Source: Sphingobacteriaceae bacterium
Lineage (GTDB): Bacteria; Bacteroidota; Bacteroidia; Sphingobacteriales; Sphingobacteriaceae
Reading direction: 5' to 3'
Assembly (NCBI GenBank): GCA_029266635.1
Contig: JAQSWM010000002.1
Coordinates: 186,001 to 250,000 of the forward strand
DNA length: 64,000 nt
The notes under the pieces were generated by a model. It ran no database searches and was not told the origin of the DNA. It was given only the letters and a program-made list of their open reading frames with translations. Numbering within the stretch: position 1 is the stretch's first letter; each line of letters starts with the position of its first letter. Shown here piece by piece: positions 1 to 8,214 of this stretch. The translations under genes were made by a program, and so were the position numbers.

Positions 1-1
1 A

Positions 2-85
2 GCTGTTGGCTTGTTCGATAAACTTCTTCAAAAAGGGGCTAAGTTTATTAAAGACGAAATCAAAGACGAGGATTACATCAGCTAA
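2..85 (+). CDS. ftsA: C-terminal end of FtsA (partial)
   Basis: The window opens inside a reading frame that gives 27 residues (AVGLFDKLLQKG..., ending EDYIS) and stops at 83-85. FtsA is the actin-like membrane anchor of the Z ring and normally lies directly upstream of ftsZ. The position and the GLFDKLL-type amphipathic tail fit this. Only the tail is visible, so the call rests mainly on synteny. Confidence 0.6.
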   Translation, partial: AVGLFDKLLQKGAKFIKDEIKDEDYIS

Positions 86-200
86 TTTTCAACATTGCCG
101 GAGTTTTCAACAATCTTAACAATTGTGGAAAACGGCTGTGCAAAATTATTTAATATTACAGTTAAGAACAGGGAAATCTACATCACTTATTATCAGGAAT

Positions 201-1832
201 ATGCAGTTTGAAATGCTAAAAGAAAAATCGTCGATCATTAAAGTGATCGGTGTTGGGGGAGGTGGCGGCAATGCCGTGAACCATATGTACAGACAGGGAA
301 TTACAGGCGTTGACTTCATTATTTGTAATACGGATGCGCAGGCGCTCGAGCTTAGCCCTATTCCGAATAAAGTGCAACTGGGCGCAAGCCTCACCGAAGG
401 GATGGGCGCTGGTTCAATTCCTGAAGTGGGCAAAAACTCAGCAATTGAAAATATCGACGACATCAAGCAAATGCTGGGAAGCAACACAAAAATGCTTTTC
501 ATCACTGCCGGAATGGGTGGTGGGACTGGAACAGGTGCAAGCCCGATCATCGCAAAGGCAGCCAAAGAACTTGATATCCTGACTGTCGGAATAATTACTA
601 CTCCCTTTTCTTTTGAAGGCAAGCGCCGTAAGCAACAAGCTGAAGCAGGTCTTGAGGAATTCAAAAAGTATGTAGATTCTTACCTGGTAATTTCAAACGA
701 CCGCTTACGCGAGATTTTCGGAAACTTAACCCTGAGTGCAGCCTTCGCACAAGCCGATAATATTTTAACAACAGCAGCAAAAGGCATCGCCGAAATAATC
801 ACCATTCCTGGTTACATAAACGTTGACTTTAAAGATGTGCGCACTGTAATGCAGGAAAGCGGCGTCGCGATAATGGGCAGCTATTCCGCAGAAGGCGAAA
901 ACCGTGCTTTGAAAGCTGTGGAAGGTGCTTTGGCTTCTCCGCTATTGAAAGATAACGAGATCGAAGGCGCACGCTACATCTTGTTAAACATCAGCTCTGG
1001 ATCAAAAGAAGTTTCGATGGATGAGGTAAGCGTTATTACTGATTACATCCAGTCGGAAGCAGGCCTGGCCGCAGATTTAATCTGGGGTAACTGCATCGAC
1101 GAGACTCTTGAAGACAAAATATCAGTAACCATCATCGCTACAGGCTTCCAGACCATGGAAGAGCGTGCAGTAGAGAAGAGCCAGCAACGCAAGATTTCTT
1201 TGTTGACAACCGAGAAAGTTCCATTGATTACTCCGGTAAATACGTTCATTGAGCAGCCTGAAGAGGATTTAGCTTCGGCTGATGGCCCGATGCTGAAAGG
1301 CAAAGAGCCGAAAGAAACCAAAGAGAAACAACCTGATTTGTTTGCCAGCATTTTTGGTGCACCACAAACTGAGGAGGAGGCGAACAGCGGTGTTGTGAAG
1401 TTCTCTCTTGCTGAGGAAGAGCCCAAAGCAGTGGAAATACCGGCTGTGGAGTTCGGCTTAAAAACTGCCGAGCCAGAGTATGATTTTTCTAAACCACTTA
1501 ACGAAGTAAAACAACCGGAACCAGAACCCGAGCCAGAGCAAGAAATGGTGGCTCTGAATCCGGATGAAAATAAAACTGATGAGTCTATTGAGGAGCAACT
1601 CAGGAAGTCTAAAGAGCGTATTCTGCGCTTGAAAGACTTGAGCATGAAACTCCGCACAAGCAATGGCCTGGTAGAACTTGAGAATGAGCCTGCTTACAAA
1701 CGCAAGCAAATGGCTTTACAGCAGGTGCCGCATTCGTCAGAGTCGCAGGTTTCAAGGTTTACACTATCCAATGAAGATGGGATAACTGAGATCCGCCCAA
1801 ACAACTCATTTCTGCATGATAACGTAGATTAA
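201..1832 (+). CDS. ftsZ: Cell division protein FtsZ
   Basis: Tubulin-like GTPase that polymerises into the cytokinetic Z ring. With the start at 201 (MQFEMLKEK..., preceded by AGGA) the protein has 543 residues. The N-terminal nucleotide-binding glycines lie at 18-23 and the tubulin signature GGGTGTG at 106-112. The GTPase core ends near residue 330. A long tail rich in Glu, Pro and Lys follows, as is usual in Bacteroidota, where FtsZ is much longer than the roughly 380 residues of E. coli. The frame is open upstream to an ATG at 123, but that extension (MWKTAVQNY...) does not look like FtsZ. It follows ftsA by about 115 bp, completing the usual division-gene order, and two hairpins follow its stop. 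Confidence 0.97.
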   Translation: MQFEMLKEKSSIIKVIGVGGGGGNAVNHMYRQGITGVDFIICNTDAQALELSPIPNKVQLGASLTEGMGAGSIPEVGKNSAIENIDDIKQMLGSNTKMLFITAGMGGGTGTGASPIIAKAAKELDILTVGIITTPFSFEGKRRKQQAEAGLEEFKKYVDSYLVISNDRLREIFGNLTLSAAFAQADNILTTAAKGIAEIITIPGYINVDFKDVRTVMQESGVAIMGSYSAEGENRALKAVEGALASPLLKDNEIEGARYILLNISSGSKEVSMDEVSVITDYIQSEAGLAADLIWGNCIDETLEDKISVTIIATGFQTMEERAVEKSQQRKISLLTTEKVPLITPVNTFIEQPEEDLASADGPMLKGKEPKETKEKQPDLFASIFGAPQTEEEANSGVVKFSLAEEEPKAVEIPAVEFGLKTAEPEYDFSKPLNEVKQPEPEPEPEQEMVALNPDENKTDESIEEQLRKSKERILRLKDLSMKLRTSNGLVELENEPAYKRKQMALQQVPHSSESQVSRFTLSNEDGITEIRPNNSFLHDNVD

Positions 1833-1865
1833 AGTCATCGGATGACTTCAAGTCATCCGATGACT
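1833..1865. repeat. Perfect 15-bp inverted repeat directly after ftsZ
   Basis: AGTCATCGGATGACT, a TCA loop, then AGTCATCCGATGACT, starting at the first base after the ftsZ stop codon. Each arm is itself nearly palindromic. No T-run follows, so this is not a simple intrinsic terminator. It may stabilise the ftsZ mRNA 3' end or add to the terminator just downstream. Confidence 0.8.
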
Positions 1866-1876
1866 GAACGAATAGA

Positions 1877-1909
1877 GCCTTTATCACGAAAGCTGATAAA
1901 GGCTTTTTT
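1877..1909. terminator. Intrinsic terminator of ftsZ, probably bidirectional
   Basis: GCCTTTATCA pairs with TGATAAAGGC around a 7-base loop, followed by TTTTTT. It lies between ftsZ (plus) and the convergent VOC gene (minus). Confidence 0.85.
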
Positions 1910-1916
1910 GTTGCAC

Positions 1917-2267
1917 TTAACTTTGGTGAAGGCTGAGCGTATTGCCATCCGGGTCTTTGATGGTGGCAAATCTCCCCCATGGAGTAGTGTCAATTGCTCC
2001 AACCTGAATGCCTTTCTCTGTCAGTTCGGCTACGTCCTTGTCGATATCGTCTGTTGCTATTACGAGTGCCTGCATGCTTCCTGCCGGCATTTTGTCGAAC
2101 CAATCTACCAGGGTCAGGCTTGCGCCGCCATCGGGCAGGCCCAATTGTATCCACTTTTGGGTTCCGAAGTCAGCTTCTGCCAAAAGCTGTAAGCCAAGTT
2201 TCAAATAAAATTCTTTTGACCGTTGCTGATCTGTTACAGGTACCGAAATAATTTCGACTGATTTCAT
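1917..2267 (-). CDS. VOC-fold (glyoxalase/bleomycin-resistance) protein
   Basis: A 116-residue protein of the vicinal oxygen chelate fold. It shows the usual beginning (SVEIISVPVTDQQRSKEFY), a central segment GGASLTLVDWF and the ending WGRFATIKDPDGNTLSLHQ, where the last strand carries the DPDGN motif. One module of this kind works as a dimer. Family members include glyoxalase I, ring-cleaving dioxygenases and antibiotic-binding proteins, so the substrate cannot be told from sequence. It is a single gene, convergent with ftsZ. Confidence 0.85.
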   Translation of the reverse strand: MKSVEIISVPVTDQQRSKEFYLKLGLQLLAEADFGTQKWIQLGLPDGGASLTLVDWFDKMPAGSMQALVIATDDIDKDVAELTEKGIQVGAIDTTPWGRFATIKDPDGNTLSLHQS

Positions 2268-2279
2268 AGTGATTTAAGT

Positions 2280-3341
2280 TTAGCTCGCTTTATCTACAGG
2301 TTGCTCGGCAATTTCTTTCGCTTCTTTAAGTTCGTTGTCGTCTGCTCTGGTGGCTTCCTGCTGTATCTCTGCAACTCTCGTCAGGGCTAAATGAGTGAGA
2401 GTTGCAAAATGGTCAGATCCATTCTTCGGCATCCGCTTCATGCTAACCAGCCCGAACTCTTTAGAGCAGAATACGTAATCGAGCGGAAAGCGAATAAACC
2501 AATGGTGCGCTGAAAAGGTATTGTAGAACCCGCGTCCCCGGCGAGGATCAAGCAACTCACTCGTTTTTCGGAACAGTTCTGTTGTGTAGCTCCAGGCAAC
2601 ATCGTTTAGGTCGCCGATCACCAGGCATGGCAACTTGTTCTTCTTCACCTCAAATGCTACTTTCATCAATTCTTTGTCTTTGGCTGTAGAAGTGAGGCTC
2701 TCGCCCGGCACGGGCGGTTCCGGATGCAAGCCGTATAGCTGGAACTTTCTTCCCGAAGGAAGTTTAACAACTGCTTCAATAGACGGTATATCATCCTTGA
2801 CCCTGAAAAGTATTTTTTCACGTTCAAGTTCAAGCCTGCTGTAGAATAGCAATCCGTATGTGTTCTCCAACGGATACAGCAGTTGGTACGGGTATGACTT
2901 GTCAAGTGTTTTCCTAACCGCATTTGCCCACGCTAAATTTGTCTCAAGCAGGAAAATTACGTCGGGGTTAGCTGCTTCGATCTGTTGCACAAGCCGTTCA
3001 TAATCTTGATTATCCTGTAATACGTTGGCCGCAAATATCCCGAAGGCATCATCGCCTTCGTATTCCCGAACCGCGACCATTTCTTTTTTTGAAAGTAGAG
3101 TGTAGGGCCAGATTTTATAAACTAAATAGATGATTGAACAGGTTAATCCACATACAAGTATTTCCTGGAATGTAGAGTCAGGCTGCCAGACAAACCAGCC
3201 GGCTGAAACACATAATGAGACAATTAGCTTTTGAAAACGCGGATACTCCAGGACTTTAAATATCCAGTAGTCATTTTTGATAAGGGAAAGGAAAACTGAG
3301 ATGATTACGATTAGGCTTATAACTGCCAGAACTATTTCCAT
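2280..3341 (-). CDS. Membrane-anchored endonuclease/exonuclease/phosphatase family protein
   Basis: A 353-residue protein with two or three N-terminal membrane segments (about residues 3-20, 35-52 and 60-78), followed by an EEP-fold domain. Visible motifs are ANVLQDNQDYERL, then PDVIFLLET (metal-binding Glu), YGLHPEPP, VIGDLNDVAWS (catalytic GDLND) and the terminal GSDHFATL. In this family the DNase-I-like domain hydrolyses phosphodiester or phosphomonoester bonds, and this layout places it outside the inner membrane. The last 30 residues are charged and probably disordered. The substrate is unknown. Confidence 0.88.
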   Translation of the reverse strand: MEIVLAVISLIVIISVFLSLIKNDYWIFKVLEYPRFQKLIVSLCVSAGWFVWQPDSTFQEILVCGLTCSIIYLVYKIWPYTLLSKKEMVAVREYEGDDAFGIFAANVLQDNQDYERLVQQIEAANPDVIFLLETNLAWANAVRKTLDKSYPYQLLYPLENTYGLLFYSRLELEREKILFRVKDDIPSIEAVVKLPSGRKFQLYGLHPEPPVPGESLTSTAKDKELMKVAFEVKKNKLPCLVIGDLNDVAWSYTTELFRKTSELLDPRRGRGFYNTFSAHHWFIRFPLDYVFCSKEFGLVSMKRMPKNGSDHFATLTHLALTRVAEIQQEATRADDNELKEAKEIAEQPVDKAS

Positions 3342-3440
3342 GTAATAAATATCGCGATAGATTTGAAAACAAAACCTCTGTTTTTTGCCTTCACCAAAAC
3401 AAGTATTTTAACACTATTTCATTGAATAAGTTCTCCAAAG

Positions 3441-4115
3441 ATGTTTTTCCCGATAGGCGATGATAATGTAAAAGGCAGATACACGCCTATTGTAACCTAC
3501 TTACTAATAGCTGTAAACTGCTATATTTTCTGGCAGCAGCTCCAATTCACCCCGGAGCAATTGAGCCGGTTCTTTTATTCGTACGGCAGTATTCCGGCGA
3601 TGATCTGGAAAGCCGAGAACCTGCATACCTTGTTTACGAGTATGTTCCTCCACAGCGGCTGGATGCACATTATTGGTAACATGCTTTTCCTTGCAATTTT
3701 CGCGGATAACATAGAAGCTACAATTGGTAATTTTAAGTTTTTGCTGTTCTATTTAGCAGGAGGTGTATTTGCCGCCCTGGTGCATTGCTTTGTATTGAGT
3801 GGCAGCACTATTCCATGTATCGGTGCATCTGGAGCTATTTCGGCAACGCTCGGAGCTTATCTGGTGATGTTTCCGTCATCGCGTGTGCGGGTGCTGTTCT
3901 TCATTTTTGCCTTTAGAGTTTCTGCCTTTATTTTCCTCGGGCTTTACATAATTGAGCAGGTGATGGCTGGCGTGGAGTCGCTAAAGTTGCAGGCGGCCGA
4001 CAGCTCGGGAGTGGGCTATTGGGCGCACATCGGAGGCTTCGCGTATGGTTTTGTGAGAGGCTGGTTTTTCAGGAGAAACATTCCGAAGAGCGCTTTCTCC
4101 AGGCGCTTTCAATAA
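3441..4115 (+). CDS. Rhomboid-family intramembrane serine protease
   Basis: A 224-residue polytopic membrane protein. The rhomboid features are HSGWMHIIGN (oxyanion-site Asn80), the GASGA box with catalytic Ser130, and His196 in YWAHIGGFAYG of the last helix, together forming the Ser-His dyad. Rhomboids cut transmembrane substrates inside the bilayer. It is a compact form without an extra cytoplasmic domain. It diverges from the EEP hydrolase gene, with about 100 bp between them for promoters. Confidence 0.93.
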   Translation: MFFPIGDDNVKGRYTPIVTYLLIAVNCYIFWQQLQFTPEQLSRFFYSYGSIPAMIWKAENLHTLFTSMFLHSGWMHIIGNMLFLAIFADNIEATIGNFKFLLFYLAGGVFAALVHCFVLSGSTIPCIGASGAISATLGAYLVMFPSSRVRVLFFIFAFRVSAFIFLGLYIIEQVMAGVESLKLQAADSSGVGYWAHIGGFAYGFVRGWFFRRNIPKSAFSRRFQ

Positions 4116-4164
4116 AGTTGTTACGATGAAATGATTCCGATATCCAATATCTTAGCATAAGATA

Positions 4165-5394
4165 ATGGAAAAAGAATTAGAGATAAAAAGAAGGAAGTTT
4201 TTGGGCCAGATCTCTGCGGCCGGCGTTTTAGGTGCAATTGGCCTGAGCCCGATCCCGGTCAGTGCAAAGCAGAGTTACAGTGAACAGCCGGAAAGCGGCT
4301 ATGCATTCCTCACGCCGCCCTACCTGCAAAATCCTATGCCCAACTCAATGTCCATCATGTGGCTAACCAACAAGAAAGGTGTTAGTTGGGTTGAGTTTGG
4401 CGAAGGTTCGCATTTGAACAAAAAAGCTACATCTGAACATGACGGCTTAATTGATGCTTTCAACACCATCAATTCAGTCACTTTAGCTGATTTAAAGCCC
4501 GGCACGCAGTACTCATACCGTGTTGTGTCGAGAGAGACCTTGCCTTCCAAGCCCAATAATCTGCAATTAGGCGAGGCAATTTATAGCAAGACCTTCTCTT
4601 TCACCACTCCTCAACGTGATCCCGAGACTGTCTCTTTCCTGATGATCAATGATATCCATGATCGCCCGGAGAGCATCCCTCATTTGATGAAGCTTGGTGC
4701 GCAAAAGCCCTACGATTTTGTGTTTTTTAATGGTGATGTTTTCAATCAGCAAAACGATCAGCAGCAGATAGTCGATCATATGTTGCTTCCGGCAACCCAG
4801 GTTTTCGCCAGTGAAAAGCCTTTTATCATGTCACGCGGCAATCACGAAACCCGCGGTCCGTTCGCCCGTGATCTCGGTGATTACTTCATGAATAGAGACG
4901 AAAGATTTTACAGCGCCTTTGAGTGGGGACCGGTGTTCTTTATAGTTCTTGATACGGGAGAAGACAAAGAAGATAATGATAAGGAATATACCGGTCTTGT
5001 TGCCTTCGACGACTACCGGAAGAAGCAGGCGAAGTGGCTGGAGAGCGTTATGCAAATAAAGGCATATAAAAAAGCGAAATATCGGGTTGTGCTGATGCAT
5101 ATCCCGATTTATTACTCCGGCGACTGGCATGGAACCATGCACTGCCGCGAGTTGTTTGGACCGCTTTTTAACAAATACAAAGTAGACGTCACGCTGTCGG
5201 GGCATACGCACAAGTATGGTTTTCATGAGCCAGTGGCTGGGGATCATAGCTATCCGATAATCATCGGCGGTGGACCCCAGGACGGGCGACGAACCATTAC
5301 CCGTATTGAGGCTGACGCTAAAGCCCTCACCATCAAAATGCTTCGCGATGATGGTGTTGAGGTAGGAAATCTAGCGATACCAGCGAAGGCTTAG
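4165..5394 (+). CDS. Tat-exported calcineurin-like metallophosphoesterase with N-terminal Fn3-like domain
   Basis: A 409-residue protein. The N-terminus has a twin-arginine signal (RRKFLGQ, residues 9-15, then a hydrophobic stretch and AKQ), so export in folded form is likely. Residues about 45-150 resemble the beta-sandwich domain of purple acid phosphatases. The catalytic part shows the metallophosphoesterase motifs INDIHDR, FNGDVFN, SRGNHETRG, VVLMHIPIYYSGDWHG and LSGHTHKYG, which supply the dinuclear metal ligands. It probably acts on phosphomonoesters or diesters in the periplasm. The last protein gene before the tRNA and the mobile element. Confidence 0.92.
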   Translation: MEKELEIKRRKFLGQISAAGVLGAIGLSPIPVSAKQSYSEQPESGYAFLTPPYLQNPMPNSMSIMWLTNKKGVSWVEFGEGSHLNKKATSEHDGLIDAFNTINSVTLADLKPGTQYSYRVVSRETLPSKPNNLQLGEAIYSKTFSFTTPQRDPETVSFLMINDIHDRPESIPHLMKLGAQKPYDFVFFNGDVFNQQNDQQQIVDHMLLPATQVFASEKPFIMSRGNHETRGPFARDLGDYFMNRDERFYSAFEWGPVFFIVLDTGEDKEDNDKEYTGLVAFDDYRKKQAKWLESVMQIKAYKKAKYRVVLMHIPIYYSGDWHGTMHCRELFGPLFNKYKVDVTLSGHTHKYGFHEPVAGDHSYPIIIGGGPQDGRRTITRIEADAKALTIKMLRDDGVEVGNLAIPAKA

Positions 5395-5441
5395 CAGTGG
5401 ATCAACATTTTAAAATTTCTGTTATTGAGCGGAATTTTTGC

Positions 5442-5449
5442 TAAGTTTG
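5442..5449 (+). promoter_or_regulatory. Candidate -7 element of the tRNA promoter
   Basis: TAAGTTTG fits the Bacteroidota -7 consensus TAnnTTTG and lies 25 bp before the tRNA 5' end. A TTG at 5425-5427 is closer than the usual -33 spacing, so the upstream element is uncertain. Confidence 0.5.
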
Positions 5450-5474
5450 CACTCGCAAAAACGGAAGTTTAGCA

Positions 5475-5551
5475 GCGCCTATAGCTCAGTCGGTTAGAGT
5501 AGAAGACTCATAATCTTTTGGTCCCTGGTTCGAGCCCAGGTGGGCGCACCA
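5475..5551 (+). tRNA. tRNA with anticodon CAT (elongator Met, or Ile2 after lysidine modification)
   Basis: A 77-nt cloverleaf can be folded by hand: acceptor GCGCCTA with TGGGCGC, D arm GCTC/GAGT, anticodon stem GAAGA/TCTTT around loop CTCATAA (anticodon CAT), T arm CCTGG/CCAGG with loop TTCGAGC, and an encoded CCA. The first acceptor pair is G:C, whereas initiator tRNAs have a mismatch there, so this is not the initiator. CAT could be read as Met, or as Ile if the C is modified. The 3' end adjoins the integrase region, making it the likely integration site. Confidence 0.93.
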
Positions 5552-5572
5552 AAGCACCTCCCAAAGAGGGTC

Positions 5573-5611
5573 AAACGCCTGTAAATTATCTGATTTACAG
5601 GCGTTTCTGTT
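5573..5611. terminator. Intrinsic terminator after the tRNA
   Basis: AAACGCCTGTAAAT pairs perfectly with ATTTACAGGCGTTT (14 bp) around a 6-base loop, followed by CTGTTTT. It ends the tRNA transcript and lies inside the presumed attL region. Confidence 0.85.
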
Positions 5612-5646
5612 TTAACGCCTACCAATCTTTCCCAAAGTTTCCCTAT

Positions 5647-5797
5647 CTGTCTGGTACCAATCAGAGTACCAAATATTAGTATTTACTTTTATGGTACTCT
5701 AATAGGGCGTAACTAACTGTAGTAAAGATAGTTACATGGGTATAAATTGCGATAATTTGACCCGTTTTGCCCCTGTTTGATACGGCTGTCCGGTACC
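5647..5797. other. Repeat-rich putative attL / integrase arm-site region
   Basis: Between the tRNA terminator and the integrase there are several small repeats: direct repeats CTGTCTGGTACC (5647-5658) and CTGTCCGGTACC (5786-5797); the inverted pair AGAGTACCA (5663-5671) / TGGTACTCT (5692-5700); and GTAACTA (5709-5715) / TAGTTAC (5729-5735). Tyrosine integrases bind such arm-type sites beside attL, so this is their expected place. They could also belong to the int promoter. Confidence 0.45.
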
Positions 5798-5848
5798 TGT
5801 TTGCAGTTGCCGAATGCCAAAGAGTATGAAAACGTATCAAATAAGATT

Positions 5849-7072
5849 ATGAAAACAACAAGCACATTCGGGGTCCACTTCAAAGTTAGGACAGAGAGAA
5901 CAAAGGACGGTAAAGCGCCTGTTTTTTTAGGGCTCGTAATTAATGGTGAAAAAAGTTACATCTCACTCAAGAACTACCAGGTGGATGTAAAGCACTGGGA
6001 CAAAGACAAGGGTTCTGGAAAGAGGACTAGTACAGAAGGACGTAAAATAAACGAGTATCTCGATGATATAAGGATGAAAGTACGTGACTGCTATCAAGAC
6101 TTGCAGTCAAAAGGCCGTATTATTTCGATGGAGACATTTAAGGATGCTTTTCTGGGAAATGGAGATCCGGAATATACCCTTAACAGATTGATCAGCTATC
6201 ATAACGAACAGGCCAAAACAGTATTGGAATGGAGTACCTTGAAACATTATTATGTTACACAGCGGTATCTAGAGAAATTTCTCCAAGGTCAGTTCAAGAA
6301 GAAGGACATCTTTCTGCATGAGATCAATTACAAGTTTGTTGTAGACTTCGAATGTTACCTGAGGAATCATAAGCCTATCGATCATCAAAAACCGATGAAT
6401 AACAATGGTGTGATGAAGCATTTAATCCGTTTGCGGAAGCTTACAAACCTCGCAATAAAACTGGAGTGGATTAAAAACGACCCTTTTAAAAACTACAAGT
6501 TTAAATACCAAAAGATTGAGAAAGACTTCCTTACCGAGAAGGAGCTTCAGAAGCTTGAGACGAAATCGTTCGCCGTAGACCGTCTCAATATGGTGAAGGA
6601 TCTGTTTGTCTTTTGCTGCTATACTGGATTGGCCTATGTAGATGTGATGAACCTTACATCTGATCACATTATTACAGGTATTGATAACGGCAAATGGATT
6701 AAGACTTATCGCCAGAAAACATTAACTCCAGTTAATACTCCGCTACTACCCAAAGCCCAAGCCATTCTGCAAAAATACGCTGATGACCCCCGAGCGATAG
6801 CAAATAGACGACTGTTCCCGTCTTTATCTAATCAAAAGGTGAATAGCTATTTAAAAGAGATAGCTGATATCTGCGAGATTAAAAAGAACCTGACCTTCCA
6901 TGTAGCGAGACACACCTTTGCTACAACGGTAACTCTTTCCAATGGTGTTCCGATTGAAACGGTAAGTAAGATGCTCGGGCATTCTAAGATTGCTACTACC
7001 CAGATTTATGCGCGTGTCCTGGAGAGAAAAGTAAGTGAAGACATGGCTAAGCTGCGCCTCAAGTTAGGATAG
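5849..7072 (+). CDS. Tyrosine recombinase (ICE integrase)
   Basis: A 407-residue site-specific recombinase expected to integrate and excise the element at the adjacent tRNA. It has an N-terminal Arm-type domain (FGVHFKVRTERTKDG...), a core-binding SAM-like domain (about 110-200) and a catalytic domain. Visible catalytic residues are the Lys of TYRQKT, His351 and Arg354 (HVARHTFAT), His377 (MLGHSK) and the nucleophile Tyr387 (QIYAR). The first Arg of the family is replaced: TGLAYVDVMNL has Ala where many recombinases have Arg, a variant common in Bacteroidota ICE integrases such as IntDOT relatives. I chose the ATG at 5849; the frame is open to 5777 but the extra 24 residues look non-coding. 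Confidence 0.93.
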   Translation: MKTTSTFGVHFKVRTERTKDGKAPVFLGLVINGEKSYISLKNYQVDVKHWDKDKGSGKRTSTEGRKINEYLDDIRMKVRDCYQDLQSKGRIISMETFKDAFLGNGDPEYTLNRLISYHNEQAKTVLEWSTLKHYYVTQRYLEKFLQGQFKKKDIFLHEINYKFVVDFECYLRNHKPIDHQKPMNNNGVMKHLIRLRKLTNLAIKLEWIKNDPFKNYKFKYQKIEKDFLTEKELQKLETKSFAVDRLNMVKDLFVFCCYTGLAYVDVMNLTSDHIITGIDNGKWIKTYRQKTLTPVNTPLLPKAQAILQKYADDPRAIANRRLFPSLSNQKVNSYLKEIADICEIKKNLTFHVARHTFATTVTLSNGVPIETVSKMLGHSKIATTQIYARVLERKVSEDMAKLRLKLG

Positions 7073-7101
7073 TGCGTAGAATTATCTTAAGGTCGTATTT
7101 T

Positions 7102-7142
7102 CAAACTTTCGGCAATAAAAATAATATACTGCCGAAAGTTTG
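7102..7142. terminator. 13-bp perfect inverted repeat between int and AbiEii genes
   Basis: CAAACTTTCGGCA (7102-7114) and TGCCGAAAGTTTG (7130-7142) pair perfectly around 15 bases. The genes on either side are convergent, so a bidirectional terminator is the simplest reading. The core CGGCA-N15-TGCCG also occurs at the other end of the AbiE pair (8990-9014), so a protein-binding site is possible too. Confidence 0.7.
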
Positions 7143-7143
7143 A

Positions 7144-8208
7144 CTATAATCTTTCGCGAAGCAAATAAATTTGATACCAGTAAAAGAACGCTTCAGGATT
7201 ACCTTTTTTAAGCTTGTTTAACTTAGAGTTGAATGACTGGTCAATGGCCAAATTTTTTACATCTTCCGCCTTGCTAAACTTTTCGAGCTTATTATGCTTC
7301 AACTGCAACACAGTAGCTAAATAGGCTGCTTTTGAAGCATCCGTTATAGCACGATCTAGATGATAATTTTCCGAAAAAATGAAATGCTTAACTTGATTGA
7401 TGCCTTTGTTTAAAGCATTAAAATCACCCTTACCCTCTGCACCACGTGTAGTAATGTGTAACGCGGTCTCATAAATATCGTTTAACACTCCATTAACGTC
7501 AGTTTCGCACTTACGATAGCCAATTTCGGTTAAAGCAAATATCTCGAATGTTTTAGCTATGATTGAAGTATCTTTCACGACATCAAGTAGGCTACCGATA
7601 TCAAACAATTGCTTCATAATCTCCATTGTTTTTAGGTCTCCGCTTTTTTCATAAGGTATCCCTGTGGTATTTGGCGCAAAGGCGGTCAGCTTATCGCCCA
7701 AAATGTCTTCATGGCACGGTACTCTGACCATGTATGGTTCCCCGTTTTGCTTTACGAAAGTGGAATCAATTGGCCAGTCAATAACTTTAGCATAATGAGG
7801 GTCTTCAAACAAAATATCAAGTAAAACATAGTCTTCGTCAAGATTAGATTTATGAACGGGCTTGTAAATAAATTTGTAATGCGCTTTTTCAATATCTGAA
7901 TTTGCTTTCCGTTCCTGAAGTTCAAAACGAATAAATCCTTGGTCTGCTAAAAATTTGTGGAACTGCTCTTCCAAGTGTTGGTCTTTACTAGCAATGATAT
8001 CAATATCTATGGAAAGACGCTTTGTGCTCCCTAACAAAAGCATTAGTGCAGTACCGCCTTTGAACACAAATTTAAGTTCTGACGCTACAAGTCCTTCAAG
8101 CAGCAGTAGTGCGCGAATAACCTTTTCCACCAAAATTTTGTCCGCTTTGTTATTCTTTTTAGAGACCTCCGTGAGCCATTCAAGGGTTAAGCTTTCTTTC
8201 GAGATCAT
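7144..8208 (-). CDS. abiEii: AbiEii/AbiGii-type nucleotidyltransferase toxin
   Basis: A 354-residue protein of the DUF1814 nucleotidyltransferase family. The signature is clear: KGGTALMLL, GSTKRLS, then DIDII, giving the G-S loop and metal-binding aspartates at about residues 50-70. A second conserved patch (HEDILGDKLTAF) lies mid-protein. In AbiE systems this toxin arrests growth of phage-infected cells and related enzymes modify tRNA 3' ends. The sister gene just upstream supplies the antitoxin: the toxin ATG at 8208 overlaps the end of that gene (8215) closely, implying co-transcription and translational coupling. Confidence 0.85.
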   Translation of the reverse strand: MISKESLTLEWLTEVSKKNNKADKILVEKVIRALLLLEGLVASELKFVFKGGTALMLLLGSTKRLSIDIDIIASKDQHLEEQFHKFLADQGFIRFELQERKANSDIEKAHYKFIYKPVHKSNLDEDYVLLDILFEDPHYAKVIDWPIDSTFVKQNGEPYMVRVPCHEDILGDKLTAFAPNTTGIPYEKSGDLKTMEIMKQLFDIGSLLDVVKDTSIIAKTFEIFALTEIGYRKCETDVNGVLNDIYETALHITTRGAEGKGDFNALNKGINQVKHFIFSENYHLDRAITDASKAAYLATVLQLKHNKLEKFSKAEDVKNLAIDQSFNSKLNKLKKGNPEAFFYWYQIYLLRERL

Positions 8209-8214
8209 ATCATT

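Noticed and set aside
1043-1663. Long antisense open frame over ftsZ, and similar antisense frames over other genes
   Set aside because: These are codon-bias shadows of well-supported genes; Ser/Phe-rich, no motif, no ribosome binding site.
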